From an uncultured Methanomethylovorans sp. (lineage in GTDB: Archaea; Halobacteriota; Methanosarcinia; Methanosarcinales; Methanosarcinaceae): 64,000 nt of DNA. The notes beneath the pieces were generated by a model. The model saw only the letters and a program-made list of their open reading frames with translations, did no database searches and was not told where the DNA came from. Of this stretch, positions 20,501 to 29,656 are shown piece after piece. Where the stretch lies: the NCBI GenBank assembly GCA_937968035.1, contig CALBTS010000588.1, positions 5,067-69,066 on the forward strand. The letters are read 5' to 3'. The first letter of the stretch is position 1; each line of letters opens with the position of its first letter. The position numbers and the translations under genes were made by a program.

Positions 20501-23500
20501 TAGACATTGATGGAACTCCAGCAAAAGATATATTCGGACCACGTACAGTAACACCATTGTCAGTAAGAATAAAAGACGGAAACCACACAGCAAAATTCTA
20601 TTTCACTGCTCAAAACTCTCCTGGAAGTGAGTACGAAAGTCCCATCACAGTACAGTTCAACGTATCCGCAAGTGGTGTAACAGTCAACGGCACAAAAACA
20701 AACGGGTCAGTAACAGCAATGTGGGAATCCGAATCAGTATGTACAAAACTAGGAATCCCACTTACAAACTGTACAAACAACCCGATAATTTTCATGCTCG
20801 ACCTGGTAATACCCCTGAGAAGTATTACAAAGATATTAACGGGCAAAGATGTGGACGGAAAACCGGCAACAGCTGGAAAACTCGACTACACATGTGCAGC
20901 ATTGTTCTTCTTGCCAGTTGGCAAGGTTACATCAATATTCGGTAAACTGGGACTAAAAGCAAGTTCAAAAGGATCAGCAATAGCAGAAGCAGTAACCAAG
21001 AATCCACGACTTGCTGACGTACTCAACGATGCTCTGTTCTTCAATAGAGTGGGTGCTATGACAGACTCACAAATAGATGAGTTCATGTCAATGATATCCA
21101 AAATAAGAAAAAAATCAGCAACACTTGCAGAGCTGGACGAAATTTCTGATTTGTTGGCAAAAGTCCCGGCAACAGAAGTTAGCATGGACGTACTGAACGC
21201 AATGAAAACACAGTTACTAAAAGTATTCCCAGATCAGCAAGCAGCAAGAGTACTCGAACTTATGAGAAGAACGGTGCCAACGACCGAGTATGGAAAAGAA
21301 ATAGCTGAACAATTCGGAGAATTCATAGCAGGGACAGCAGTACCCTCGGTAGATGACATGGCAAGACTAATGGATTACGCTAACACAAATCCAGACGATA
21401 TGATCACTCTGATGAGGAATTTGGGGAAAGCACAAGTAGATGTTGTAATAAAAAAGTTAAAACTGTTAGGCCCAACTGGAGATACAACTTCCACATTTTT
21501 GAACGTAGCAGCAGATGTAGTATTCAAAGACAATCAACTTATTTCGGATAGATTATTCCACAACTATGGGACAGTCTCAAACTTCGTAAGCAGTTTAGGG
21601 AAATTCCACCGAGCTGCACTCAACGATGCGACCATACAAAAATACGCAGTGTACCTCCCAGTATATCTTAAAAGGCTATCGGAAACACAATACGATGCAC
21701 TATATAGACTGGAACCAACCGTTGCGCAGGGAGTAGCAGAGGACATCATAAGAATGTTCAACAATGTCGCATACACTGGCTACAAGCCAGCCGAAGTGGT
21801 CAAATCCGGATTGGACAAAGCATGTGCTCACATCATATCCAAACCAGAATTACTGAGGACAGCAACATCAAAGATCCAGAATGTGTTGGATGCAACCCAA
21901 TCAATGGCAAAAGAAATCACCAACGTAGCCGACACCAGTACAATAACAACAGCAACAGAGATACTGGAAGACGGCCTAAATGTGATAAGATCAGCAGACT
22001 CAACGGTATCATATTCAGCACTTGGTAACACGTTCGAAGCATTCACTAAAGCATCCAGGTTCAAGTATTCAGCCGCAAAGACAGCAGCCACTTCAATAGC
22101 AGACATTAGTAAGTCAGCCCTGGACGAAATGGTAGAACTCCCCACAAACAAAGGCCAGTTGGTAAGTAAGTACAGTGGATTCACCCCGGAAGCAATAAGT
22201 GCAAGAGTAGCAGGAGTACTCGATGACATACCAGCCAGTGCATCCAACGCGGGTTCGATGGTAAAAGAGGGAATGGACGAGATATTAGCCTCACTACACA
22301 GTGCTGCAGAAGCACTGCGGAAAGGCGGAATCTTTGTAGACGAATCAACGCTACAGAAAGCATCAACAACTACAAAGAAAATACTATCAGCAGCAGACAA
22401 CATAGTGTCACCGACAACTCCGAGTGGACCAATTGTGACCCCGATCAAATCAGTGCTTGATAACCTATTCGGTGAACTAAACAAATTCAGCAAGGTAGAA
22501 CAACAGGGATCTCTTGCAGTACTCAACAACATAATAGATGCACTCGATGAAGCATCAAAAATGGTCACATCCGGCGGAACAAAGCTAACAACATTCATGG
22601 AATTCAGGCACAGCTATGTACTAAGCCGATTCGCAGATGAAATGGCAGAGCTGGCAACATCGCAGAAAACGGCCAAAGCTGTACAAGGAATAGCAGATGA
22701 CATAGTTGACAACATGGACGAAATGATATCGTTCCTAAAGTCGAAAGGAATTACCATCAAAGATGCAGGTTCAGTGAAATCTCCAATCCTGAAAGATATA
22801 TTCAAGAAACTCGACGATGTAGACGTGCCCACAACTCCAAAAGTCCCAGATATACCAACTGTTCCAGACGTACCAACCGTTCCCAAACCACCAGAAGCTG
22901 TATCAGATTTCGTGAAGAACGCAGTTGATTTCTTCAATAAGCTGGAAATGGGATACAGCCTGAAAATAAGCAGAGGAACAATCGACGAAATTATTGAAAG
23001 AACAATATCTGACCCAGGAGACATGATTAAAGTAGTGGACGAGATCTCTGTAAGCAGAGTAATGGACAACTTGATGAGGTACGGCAACGACGGGAAGTTT
23101 TTGTCCACTTACATAAGGACAATCAAAGGAATAACTGCCCACCAAACACAGTTAGGAGAATACTACCAGCCATTTGTAGCCGCAACCGGAAAAGCAGCAA
23201 AGCGGCTATTACAGGAAGGTGGAGATTACAAGCAGCTAGACACAATGTGGGATGCAATGTTCGATGGATTTGGTGCAATGAAAAAGTTCGACGAAATACT
23301 AGGAACAAAGTACTACAGAGAACTATATCTTACAGTGAACCAGCTCGGAGCGACCAGTCCAAAAGCATGGATGAACGTGCTAACAAACAATCTGATCACC
23401 AGATACTTAAAACGATTGACACCAAAAACAGCAGGTGGAAAGGCATGGATGTTATGGGCTGCTTATGAAATCACGTACCTATTACTAAAAACAGCAGGTA

Positions 23501-25452
23501 TAGCACCAGGCGACCAGAAATATACTGTCAAGGACAAAATATACGCAATACGCGAAGATGTGCGAGCCCTTGACAACCAGTGTACCTGGACAATGACACC
23601 CTCCTACGAGGCAGATCTGGAAGCACTCAGGTTAAAGATCGAAGACCTGGAGAAATACACGGAAGACCACAAGTGGGCACTTGCATGGAGTTCAGGAGCA
23701 GCAACACCAGACAGAGCAGACGCTGGCATATATTCCACAGCACAATACGCCATAAAAGGTGCAAAAGAAGACTACGATGCATTCCTAAAGAAAGAAGACT
23801 GCAAAAGCATGGGAGGATCATCGGGTACAACTCCTTCATCCCTGGAAGACCTGAAATACGAAGTCTCAGACCGAGTTTCAGATATGAAGGACTTCTACTT
23901 CCAAGCAAATTCATTCTGTACCAGCGGAGATACAGAAGGACTAAAGAAAGCAATAGAAGATTACAAAGGTATGCTCAACAGCCTGATAGCCTTCAACGCA
24001 AAACACACCAAAGAACTTGCAACTGGAGACGGATGGCTTGAAGGAAAAATGAAAGTTGCAAATGGATACCTGGCAGAACTCGAAGCATGTCTCAACGGAG
24101 AAGGTACAACAATCAACGCCGAGGACCTGAAATGGAAATTGAATGATTACAGAGACGAACTGAACGACCAGTACTGGTACTGTGACGACCTCTGCAAAGC
24201 TGGCGACAGTGGCCTGGAAGCCGCACTTGAAGATTTCAAGGACCTGGTAGATGAACTACAGGCAATAGCAGACGAAATGGCTGCTGATATCGAAGCTCTT
24301 GGATACACAGGACTTGTCGAAAAATCAATTGAAAGAGCAAGAGGCCAGATCGGATTACTGTCAGCCTGCACAGGCACTGGCAGTGGAGGATATACGTCAG
24401 GTGACATTCGATCACGTGTAGACGACCTAGTTAAGAACATGGAAACTATCAGTTACAAGTGCTGGGAACTCAGAGACAAGGGAATGGTTGACACTCTGAA
24501 CGAACTACTTGTAACCTATGAATCAATGATCTCCGAACTACAGTCCATCGCAACCGACAATGCTGATGACGTAGCAGCAATTGGATACACAGATTATGTA
24601 GATCAACAGCTTGGAATTCACAATGCATCGTACAAACTATACTCAGAAGGCACCTACCTCCCAGGTGACTCCTATGAATCAAATAACAGCCTAGCAGATA
24701 TCATAGACTCTGATATAGGAAGACTAAATGGATATTACTGGGACTGCGTGACATTCAAGAAAGCAGGCGACACTACGAATTTCAACGAATCAATGACCTC
24801 ATACGAAGAGATACTTGAACACCTGAAAGAGATTCTATCGTCCCAGGCATCTGAGGTAGAAGCAATTGGATATACTTATGAGATAAACCAAGCCATTAAA
24901 GAGCATACCTCAAAGATCAACTCACTGAACACCAGCACCCCCAGCGGTAGCGGTGGTTCCTCCAGTGGATCGAGCAGTAGCGGATCTAAGGATGACTCCG
25001 GCACAAGCGGCGGATATTACACCAACGAAACCTACGATTCTGCAATGTCGTTGATGGACAAAATCGAATCATCAAGCAGTCAGGGATGGGAACTGTGCAA
25101 AAGCGGCAAAAAGAGCGCACTGCAGCAGACACTTAAAACATACACTGCAAACCTTAATAGCTTAAAGAAGCTATACAGTAACCACAAAGCAGAGTTGGAC
25201 GCAGCAGGTATATCTGATTGGGTATCAAACGATATCACATATCACACAGGTGACCTGCAGAAACTAACCAATTGCGCATCATCTTCCTCATCCGGCGGAT
25301 CAACGACACCGACAGAAGACCCAACGGAGGAACCGACCGATACAGGTACAAGCGGCGACGTGATAGATGAAATAGATCAGTATCTATCAGAAATGGACGA
25401 CCTGTACTATCAGGGCCTTGATGCAGCGAACACAACAGACTACAGTGTGTGA
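17545..25452 (+). CDS. Giant PEGA / Ig-like / helical-repeat protein (2635 aa)
   Basis: Domain order: an N-terminal beta domain (1-105); three PEGA domains (about 110-310, marked SPTGAKVYIDG, SPGGAYVSIDG, SPTGADIYLDG); Ig-like repeats with a PEGA domain among them near 550; a further PEGA-like unit near 975. Next comes a hydrophobic segment (about 1080-1150, with DYTCAALFFLPVGKV) resembling the pre-toxin helical linker of polymorphic toxins. A very long helical region with a second hydrophobic stretch (WMLWAAYEITYLLLKTA, about 1975) follows. The end carries about six helical repeats of roughly 95 residues, each with a conserved Cys near helix A and Cys near the end. There is no signal peptide. 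It could be a tape-measure-like or tail-spike protein, or a surface adhesin. The last repeat is cut short at the stop. Confidence 0.8.
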   Translation: MTIRSTTINLLQTKEIGDLKIRYLAGVGTNRATVTLTFSDGKSEPAVLTLNQKYTVSHANGILSSLGLTSKPTYGITLREVQMNGTWRYIKVEVDDGRTVTQYGAIRFVTSPTGAKVYIDGHLRPGKTPCTQSHIKVGTHDIKLEYNGAVYNTKVTVNEYNNNDNPVPVSYNFANQPGSIYVVSSPGGAYVSIDGVRQTGTTPRVFNNIKTGSRRVRIELSGMAAQEQVVNVASGKQTNVAFTFKTTGQIVCTSSPTGADIYLDGILQKAKTPATITGVRYGKHTVEFRRAGYQSKSVSVTVPGGGSVTASTTLIQAILTTKLTIAPSVSSVAEGTQMKFTGRLLTTDNKPIAGARILFYKDTTINTQLKNSGTVIQATTDKFGNYTVIWNADNSNLFATTTHYFYATYAGVSGGYKSCRSDNCKVTITPQANQPTKITLTVSPTSARAGTTIKFAGVVRHATKNTPIPGAKLKFYWVRTGWPDSPLKDNNVEITATTNNLGQFTATWMAQDLDGQPDTDSYGFKAVVQKTPIYGTSESKPPVYVSISPGTGSFECVTTPSGATVLIDGKQQSGVTPRTYTGISVGKHSIEFRLQGYQNYSIPVATIATNGAKTTVSAKLIATIKDTVLTLNSPGASTTVGTRLPLTGTLRDSTGKPVPNVTIEFYKQNSSVLLDKPLMNENVALKATTNSTGLFTASWVAADMNLTGTASHKIYAKFAGNSLYKADNSNILDIAVNPKIAATTVLQLKASTSAALVDTPVVLSGTLRAANGQAVPNATIRFYDQTYPVAETTLKNGSAQLTATTNSLGAFSVQWNAKMMLPLVSSDPLNIVAKYAGSVDFKAATSNEILLTVSSKEAVTPTLSLTVSPSTVEVDGTVTMSGYLLDPVQNKGIANAKVSLLDKDDVLNLTNDTLATLTTDSRGNFTYQWKAAHETWMNSSKSTIEVYARFDGTQEYRKTTSNVRVVTIQTVGKAVLFDSSPVGANVDIDGTPAKDIFGPRTVTPLSVRIKDGNHTAKFYFTAQNSPGSEYESPITVQFNVSASGVTVNGTKTNGSVTAMWESESVCTKLGIPLTNCTNNPIIFMLDLVIPLRSITKILTGKDVDGKPATAGKLDYTCAALFFLPVGKVTSIFGKLGLKASSKGSAIAEAVTKNPRLADVLNDALFFNRVGAMTDSQIDEFMSMISKIRKKSATLAELDEISDLLAKVPATEVSMDVLNAMKTQLLKVFPDQQAARVLELMRRTVPTTEYGKEIAEQFGEFIAGTAVPSVDDMARLMDYANTNPDDMITLMRNLGKAQVDVVIKKLKLLGPTGDTTSTFLNVAADVVFKDNQLISDRLFHNYGTVSNFVSSLGKFHRAALNDATIQKYAVYLPVYLKRLSETQYDALYRLEPTVAQGVAEDIIRMFNNVAYTGYKPAEVVKSGLDKACAHIISKPELLRTATSKIQNVLDATQSMAKEITNVADTSTITTATEILEDGLNVIRSADSTVSYSALGNTFEAFTKASRFKYSAAKTAATSIADISKSALDEMVELPTNKGQLVSKYSGFTPEAISARVAGVLDDIPASASNAGSMVKEGMDEILASLHSAAEALRKGGIFVDESTLQKASTTTKKILSAADNIVSPTTPSGPIVTPIKSVLDNLFGELNKFSKVEQQGSLAVLNNIIDALDEASKMVTSGGTKLTTFMEFRHSYVLSRFADEMAELATSQKTAKAVQGIADDIVDNMDEMISFLKSKGITIKDAGSVKSPILKDIFKKLDDVDVPTTPKVPDIPTVPDVPTVPKPPEAVSDFVKNAVDFFNKLEMGYSLKISRGTIDEIIERTISDPGDMIKVVDEISVSRVMDNLMRYGNDGKFLSTYIRTIKGITAHQTQLGEYYQPFVAATGKAAKRLLQEGGDYKQLDTMWDAMFDGFGAMKKFDEILGTKYYRELYLTVNQLGATSPKAWMNVLTNNLITRYLKRLTPKTAGGKAWMLWAAYEITYLLLKTAGIAPGDQKYTVKDKIYAIREDVRALDNQCTWTMTPSYEADLEALRLKIEDLEKYTEDHKWALAWSSGAATPDRADAGIYSTAQYAIKGAKEDYDAFLKKEDCKSMGGSSGTTPSSLEDLKYEVSDRVSDMKDFYFQANSFCTSGDTEGLKKAIEDYKGMLNSLIAFNAKHTKELATGDGWLEGKMKVANGYLAELEACLNGEGTTINAEDLKWKLNDYRDELNDQYWYCDDLCKAGDSGLEAALEDFKDLVDELQAIADEMAADIEALGYTGLVEKSIERARGQIGLLSACTGTGSGGYTSGDIRSRVDDLVKNMETISYKCWELRDKGMVDTLNELLVTYESMISELQSIATDNADDVAAIGYTDYVDQQLGIHNASYKLYSEGTYLPGDSYESNNSLADIIDSDIGRLNGYYWDCVTFKKAGDTTNFNESMTSYEEILEHLKEILSSQASEVEAIGYTYEINQAIKEHTSKINSLNTSTPSGSGGSSSGSSSSGSKDDSGTSGGYYTNETYDSAMSLMDKIESSSSQGWELCKSGKKSALQQTLKTYTANLNSLKKLYSNHKAELDAAGISDWVSNDITYHTGDLQKLTNCASSSSSGGSTTPTEDPTEEPTDTGTSGDVIDEIDQYLSEMDDLYYQGLDAANTTDYSV

Positions 25453-25469
25453 AACAGGTGTGTGTAACC

Positions 25470-28334
25470 TTGACAAAAATAAGATCAAGCATATTAGACG
25501 ATCTCAGAGAGATAGACAGACTAATACTCGATGCAGGTGAAGATCTGGCGACAATCATCGCCAGATACGAGGAAATGCTTGCAGCATTCAAAGCAAAAGT
25601 AAATGCAAACAAAACACGCATTGCAGACGCAGGATATAATGAGATAGTACAAGCTGCAATAGCCGTACATGAATACCGGATTGCTGAACTAAAGAAAAAG
25701 CAGTCCGGCACAGTATCAGTTGAAGACGTATCATACCTAATAAGCCAGTATACAAGCCAGCTCGACTCATACGCATATTTAGGAAAACAGCTATGCACAG
25801 ACGGGTACATAGATGAACTGTCAACACTGCTCCCAAAATACAAAGCTATACTGGCTGCACTGGTGACACTGAACAGCACATCACGAGATTCGATCGAAGC
25901 TGCAGGATACGGCTCAATAGTTACAGGAGCTATAGAACTTCATACACTGGAACTCAAAACGCTAGGCTCGTGTATTCCCTCTGCCATAAACATACCAGAA
26001 ACAGGAATCATCCCAGGTGTAAGGGTAGATGCAACAGTAGATGGAGACACACTCACAGTAGTTATCCCAAACGAATACCTGGAAAGCGGTGCTGAATCAA
26101 AAATAAATATCAGGTTGGCTGGATGCAATGCACCAGAAAAACCAGATGGAACAACACAAGCAGGCAACTCTGTGGTGGAATACACAACAGATAACTATAG
26201 CAGTTTCATGTATGTAGAAAAGAAATACTACAGTGAAGCAACGATGAAACTCGGCTTACTGGTGGGCGGAAAAATGGTCACACTTAAAGTAAACCCAAGC
26301 AGACCATACGATTCTTATAACCGCCTTGTAGCCGTAATTGAAACAGCAGATGGAACAGTAGCAAATGAGGAAATGCTAAAAGCTGGACTATGCGCATATT
26401 TCCACAGATCTGAATGGACTGACTACCGCGACCCGGTAAACCATGATCAATACATTCAACTTGAATCATCTGCAAAAGCAGGAAAGCTCGGATTTTGGGC
26501 TTCGGCAACAGGATCAGTTGAAACGGGTCAGTGCATCATTACAGCCACAAGGCCCACCGCAACCGGTGGTGCTGTTTCTTCCTCAGCACTTGTCTACGTT
26601 GACGGAACCTACATGGGAATGACATCTACCACATATCCATACACACTACCAGTTGGACCGCATACTATCCGCGCAGTGAGCAGCCAGTATGGGTCCGGTA
26701 CAAAAGAAGTAGAGATTACTGCAAATTGTATGATCACTGCAAACATTGCAGTTGGCTCTTCATCATCTGGCGGTGAAAATGAATCGGAAGAGACTGGATT
26801 TGTTACATTCCAAGCACTCAGAAAAAGCTCAACAGGAGATTACCTTGGTACAACAGCAGAAGTGTGGGAAGGTGGAAAATACAAATTTATAGTACAGTCA
26901 ACAAAAGACAACGTACAAACCAGCACCGGAGACCACACTTACGTATTCAAAAAGGATGGTTACGAGAACGAAGAGGTTACTGTAACAGTAGAAAAAAACG
27001 AATCAGCGATAGCAAAAGCAATCCTCACAGAAAGTGACCAAGAATCTGAAACCGATCCAAGCACCGTGGGAACAGTAGATTTCATTTCAACACCAACTGG
27101 TGCTAAGATCTACCTGGGTGAGAACTATATAGGGCTCACCAAAAAGCTAAACCACCAACTTGCACCCGGTATTTATTATGTGTGGATAAAAAAAGCAGGA
27201 TGTACCGACTACACAGAACAGCTAGTGGTTGAAGCTGGTAAAAAAGCCATTGTGGATGCACAGATGGTCACAGGCACAGGAAGCGAAGAAACCCCTGGAA
27301 CAACAACTGAAACAGGATTACTCGATTTTATATCCAATCCCTCTGGAGCATACATATATGTGGACAATATCTACATCGGAATGACCAAAAAAGTAGGCTA
27401 CAAAGTATCAGCTGGGACTCATCTAATCTCGATCCGTAAAAACGGATACAATGAACACGAGGATACTGTGGAAGTAGTGGCTGGCGAAAGACTGCCGATC
27501 GAAATCACACTTACAAAATCAGACACTGGTGAGACAGAAGAAGAAGAGAAAGAAGAAGAGTCCTATAACATCCCAGCTGGGGGTATAAACTGGGTAACCT
27601 ATCCAGAACAAAGCTACCCCATATCCTCATATTCAGGCACAGGCTACACCCCAACGACAGAGCAACCAGCTCTCACCAGCACTTCGAGCACATCCATACC
27701 AGAAGAAACCCCTGCGGATACGTTGCCAGTCCAGATTATAGTAATGCAGGAAACCCCAGACACTGAAAAACTGGGGGACCAGTTCAAAGAATTGCGGAAA
27801 TTCTACAAAAAATACTGTGATACAGAGCTTTCTTTCAGTGCAACAAAGCATGCACCCATAGATCCCGACAAAGACGATGACAACAAAGACGTTTTTGATG
27901 ACATTGATCTCATAGAAGACCAGATAGACCTCGACAAAGTGCAGGATGAACAGGGAATAGTCATGTTATTGTGGGTTCCAACCGGAAAAAGCGCAGCATA
28001 CGATGGCACAGTATTGTCCAGGGACGAACTTCTGAACGGATCTGTTGTATGTTCAATGCCCCTAGACGGCTCGGAGAATCCGTTTAGCGAGGAAATTGAA
28101 GGGAAAGATAAGGATACCTTGGGGTTAACCACACAGGGGTCACTGACAATGGCTATTTGCCTTTCAAACGCACTCCTAGAGTGGTATAACAGTGACCATG
28201 AAGCAGAAGATGGGGACGAACTGCCAGAACTCGACAAAGTATACTGCGGATACGACGAAGATGAGAAGGCAAGACCACACGCAAAGTGCATAAAGAAATG
28301 GCTGCAGGAATATAACGAGAAAGTGGGTGAGTAA
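25470..28334 (+). CDS. Helical repeats + thermonuclease-like domain + PEGA domains
   Basis: This 954-aa protein starts at TTG behind GGTGTGTGTAACC; a GTG at 25449 overlapping the previous stop is the alternative. Residues 1-170 are two helical repeats of the same family as the end of the preceding giant protein. Residues about 180-345 form a staphylococcal-nuclease domain: VDGDTLTV, then IRLAGCNAPE and YDSYNRLVAVIET keep the Arg/Glu/Arg catalytic pattern. Three or four PEGA-like repeats follow (about 355-690), a Thr/Glu linker, and a C-terminal acidic domain (about 760-954) of unknown type. The nuclease could degrade host DNA at entry; this is inference. Confidence 0.8.
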   Translation: MTKIRSSILDDLREIDRLILDAGEDLATIIARYEEMLAAFKAKVNANKTRIADAGYNEIVQAAIAVHEYRIAELKKKQSGTVSVEDVSYLISQYTSQLDSYAYLGKQLCTDGYIDELSTLLPKYKAILAALVTLNSTSRDSIEAAGYGSIVTGAIELHTLELKTLGSCIPSAINIPETGIIPGVRVDATVDGDTLTVVIPNEYLESGAESKINIRLAGCNAPEKPDGTTQAGNSVVEYTTDNYSSFMYVEKKYYSEATMKLGLLVGGKMVTLKVNPSRPYDSYNRLVAVIETADGTVANEEMLKAGLCAYFHRSEWTDYRDPVNHDQYIQLESSAKAGKLGFWASATGSVETGQCIITATRPTATGGAVSSSALVYVDGTYMGMTSTTYPYTLPVGPHTIRAVSSQYGSGTKEVEITANCMITANIAVGSSSSGGENESEETGFVTFQALRKSSTGDYLGTTAEVWEGGKYKFIVQSTKDNVQTSTGDHTYVFKKDGYENEEVTVTVEKNESAIAKAILTESDQESETDPSTVGTVDFISTPTGAKIYLGENYIGLTKKLNHQLAPGIYYVWIKKAGCTDYTEQLVVEAGKKAIVDAQMVTGTGSEETPGTTTETGLLDFISNPSGAYIYVDNIYIGMTKKVGYKVSAGTHLISIRKNGYNEHEDTVEVVAGERLPIEITLTKSDTGETEEEEKEEESYNIPAGGINWVTYPEQSYPISSYSGTGYTPTTEQPALTSTSSTSIPEETPADTLPVQIIVMQETPDTEKLGDQFKELRKFYKKYCDTELSFSATKHAPIDPDKDDDNKDVFDDIDLIEDQIDLDKVQDEQGIVMLLWVPTGKSAAYDGTVLSRDELLNGSVVCSMPLDGSENPFSEEIEGKDKDTLGLTTQGSLTMAICLSNALLEWYNSDHEAEDGDELPELDKVYCGYDEDEKARPHAKCIKKWLQEYNEKVGE
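27708..27725 (-). repeat. Degenerate copy of the dispersed motif
   Basis: Minus strand reads CAACGTATCCGCAGGGGT, matching the core CCGCAGGGGT. It lies in the disordered Thr/Glu/Pro linker of the nuclease/PEGA protein. Confidence 0.45.
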
Positions 28335-28472
28335 ATGGGCCCAAAACTACCAGAAAAGATCCAAATGGATATATGGGAAGACTCCCGCCATTGCACAATA
28401 GGCCAAATAAGAAAGAAATATGGAATATCCCACCCAACAGCAAGAAAATACATGAATCCAAAATACATGTAA
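28335..28472 (+). CDS. Small helix-turn-helix protein (45 aa)
   Basis: An ATG directly after the TAA of the nuclease/PEGA gene opens a 45-aa frame. It holds a clear helix-turn-helix (CTIGQIRKKYGISHPTARKY), as in resolvase or sigma-like small regulators. GTGGGTGAGTAA provides a ribosome site. It could be an autoregulator of the virion operon or the DNA-binding part of a packaging component. Too short for most gene finders. Confidence 0.6.
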   Translation: MGPKLPEKIQMDIWEDSRHCTIGQIRKKYGISHPTARKYMNPKYM

Positions 28473-28563
28473 ATCCATATTTCTATTTTTTTATATACCA
28501 ATCACCCAGAACACCGATTTTTTAATAAACCCCGCACGCTCAATCGCCAATTGAGGTGTAAAA
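28473..28563 (+). promoter_or_regulatory. Terminator-like T tract and capsid operon promoter
   Basis: TTTCTATTTTTTTATATACC (28481-28500) combines a T run with a TATA-like box, and TTTTTTAATAAACC (28518-28531) is a second candidate. GAGGTG (28553-28558) is the ribosome site for the protease gene. Confidence 0.45.
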
Positions 28564-29631
28564 ATTCCAGTAGAAGATCCTTTAGCAACTAATCCAGACC
28601 TGGAAGAGACAGCACCTGATCTATCCCCAACAGAACCCGGTGAACCCAAAGAGTTTGTCGTAACGGAACCACTGAAAATAACAGGAAACTATACCCTGAT
28701 TATCCAGCCAGCTGATGACGTTGCAGAACAGACACCAGAAGACGTAGGTGAAACCGGAACCGAAGGAATGCCAGAAGACGAATTCGGTATGACTGGCGAT
28801 TCTAAAGGATTCAGGCGTGGATTTTTCAGCGATTCTATCTCCGTAAAACTGGATACAGCAACATCTGAGAGAACTCCCGGTGGATATACAAAATTCCCAG
28901 GGGTTGTCATAGCACGTGCAATGGTACAAACATACCAGGACGCAGATGGATCCTATAAACAGGTTCTCAAAGCTCCAAATGCACTGCAGGCAATGATTGA
29001 GTACGGCGAACTACGTCCAGTAACCGACGAACATCCCAAAGATGGGGTAGTGATGGACAGGGACGATACTCGTGGATACATCGAAAACCTGCTGTACAAT
29101 GACGGTGAAGTGAGCGCAGACGTAGTAATAAAATGTCCACACCTGCTGCAGAAAATCAATGATGGAAAGAACGAAGTTTCCATTGGATTCTATGCAACAA
29201 CGATCAACAAAGCAGGAATGTACAACGATTCCCCGTATCAGCAGATACAGGAAAGAATCTGGCTTGATCACGTAGCAATTGTCTCACGCGGACGCTGTTC
29301 ACTAAAACACGGTTGCGGAATCACAGACAACGTAAAGCAGAAAGTGATCGTGGTAAGAAAGGATTCAGCGGTAAAGACCACTGCAACCAAGAAACCGATC
29401 AAGCAGACAGACAGTGCAACTGACAATCACGAGAAAGCCCGCATACTTGGTGAAATCAACATCGTAACAGACTCCGAAATACCAGATATATTAATGGGAC
29501 TGAGCCTGGACCAAGTCAAAGCAGTGAGAAACCTCGTGAAAAGGACAAAAGGACCAACACTGAACATGGACAGCACCAGCGTATCCGCAAAGGAAAGAGT
29601 GGATAATGCTTATGCAAGAGCGTTCAAGTGA
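28564..29631 (+). CDS. Prohead protease (DUF2213), probable ATT start
   Basis: The frame is open upstream of the first ATG (28768). The segment before it encodes a Pro/Glu-rich N-terminus (VEDPLATNPDLEETAPDLSP), and GAGGTG lies 5 bp before an ATT codon at 28564, so I place the start there (355 aa). An ATG start would give 287 aa. The DUF2213 features are clear: GELRPVTDEHP with the putative catalytic His, then NEVSIGFYA, and LDHVAIVSRGRC. This family matures capsids. The C-terminal region may act as scaffold. It lies directly upstream of decoration and capsid genes, as in many phages. Confidence 0.8.
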   Translation: MPVEDPLATNPDLEETAPDLSPTEPGEPKEFVVTEPLKITGNYTLIIQPADDVAEQTPEDVGETGTEGMPEDEFGMTGDSKGFRRGFFSDSISVKLDTATSERTPGGYTKFPGVVIARAMVQTYQDADGSYKQVLKAPNALQAMIEYGELRPVTDEHPKDGVVMDRDDTRGYIENLLYNDGEVSADVVIKCPHLLQKINDGKNEVSIGFYATTINKAGMYNDSPYQQIQERIWLDHVAIVSRGRCSLKHGCGITDNVKQKVIVVRKDSAVKTTATKKPIKQTDSATDNHEKARILGEINIVTDSEIPDILMGLSLDQVKAVRNLVKRTKGPTLNMDSTSVSAKERVDNAYARAFK

Positions 29632-29656
29632 ACAAACCAAGCGTGTGTGAAAATAT

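Noticed and set aside
21828-22598. 256-codon minus-strand frame inside the giant gene
   Set aside because: Low-complexity Ser/Ala antisense of a helical region; no promoter or neighbour on that strand.
17545-25452. Confident tape-measure assignment
   Set aside because: Length and helical content fit, but PEGA and Ig domains and the position before the protease do not; left open.
25440-25475. Programmed frameshift joining the two giant proteins
   Set aside because: No slippery heptamer is seen, and the second frame has its own leader element and TTG/GTG start; kept as an alternative in the findings.
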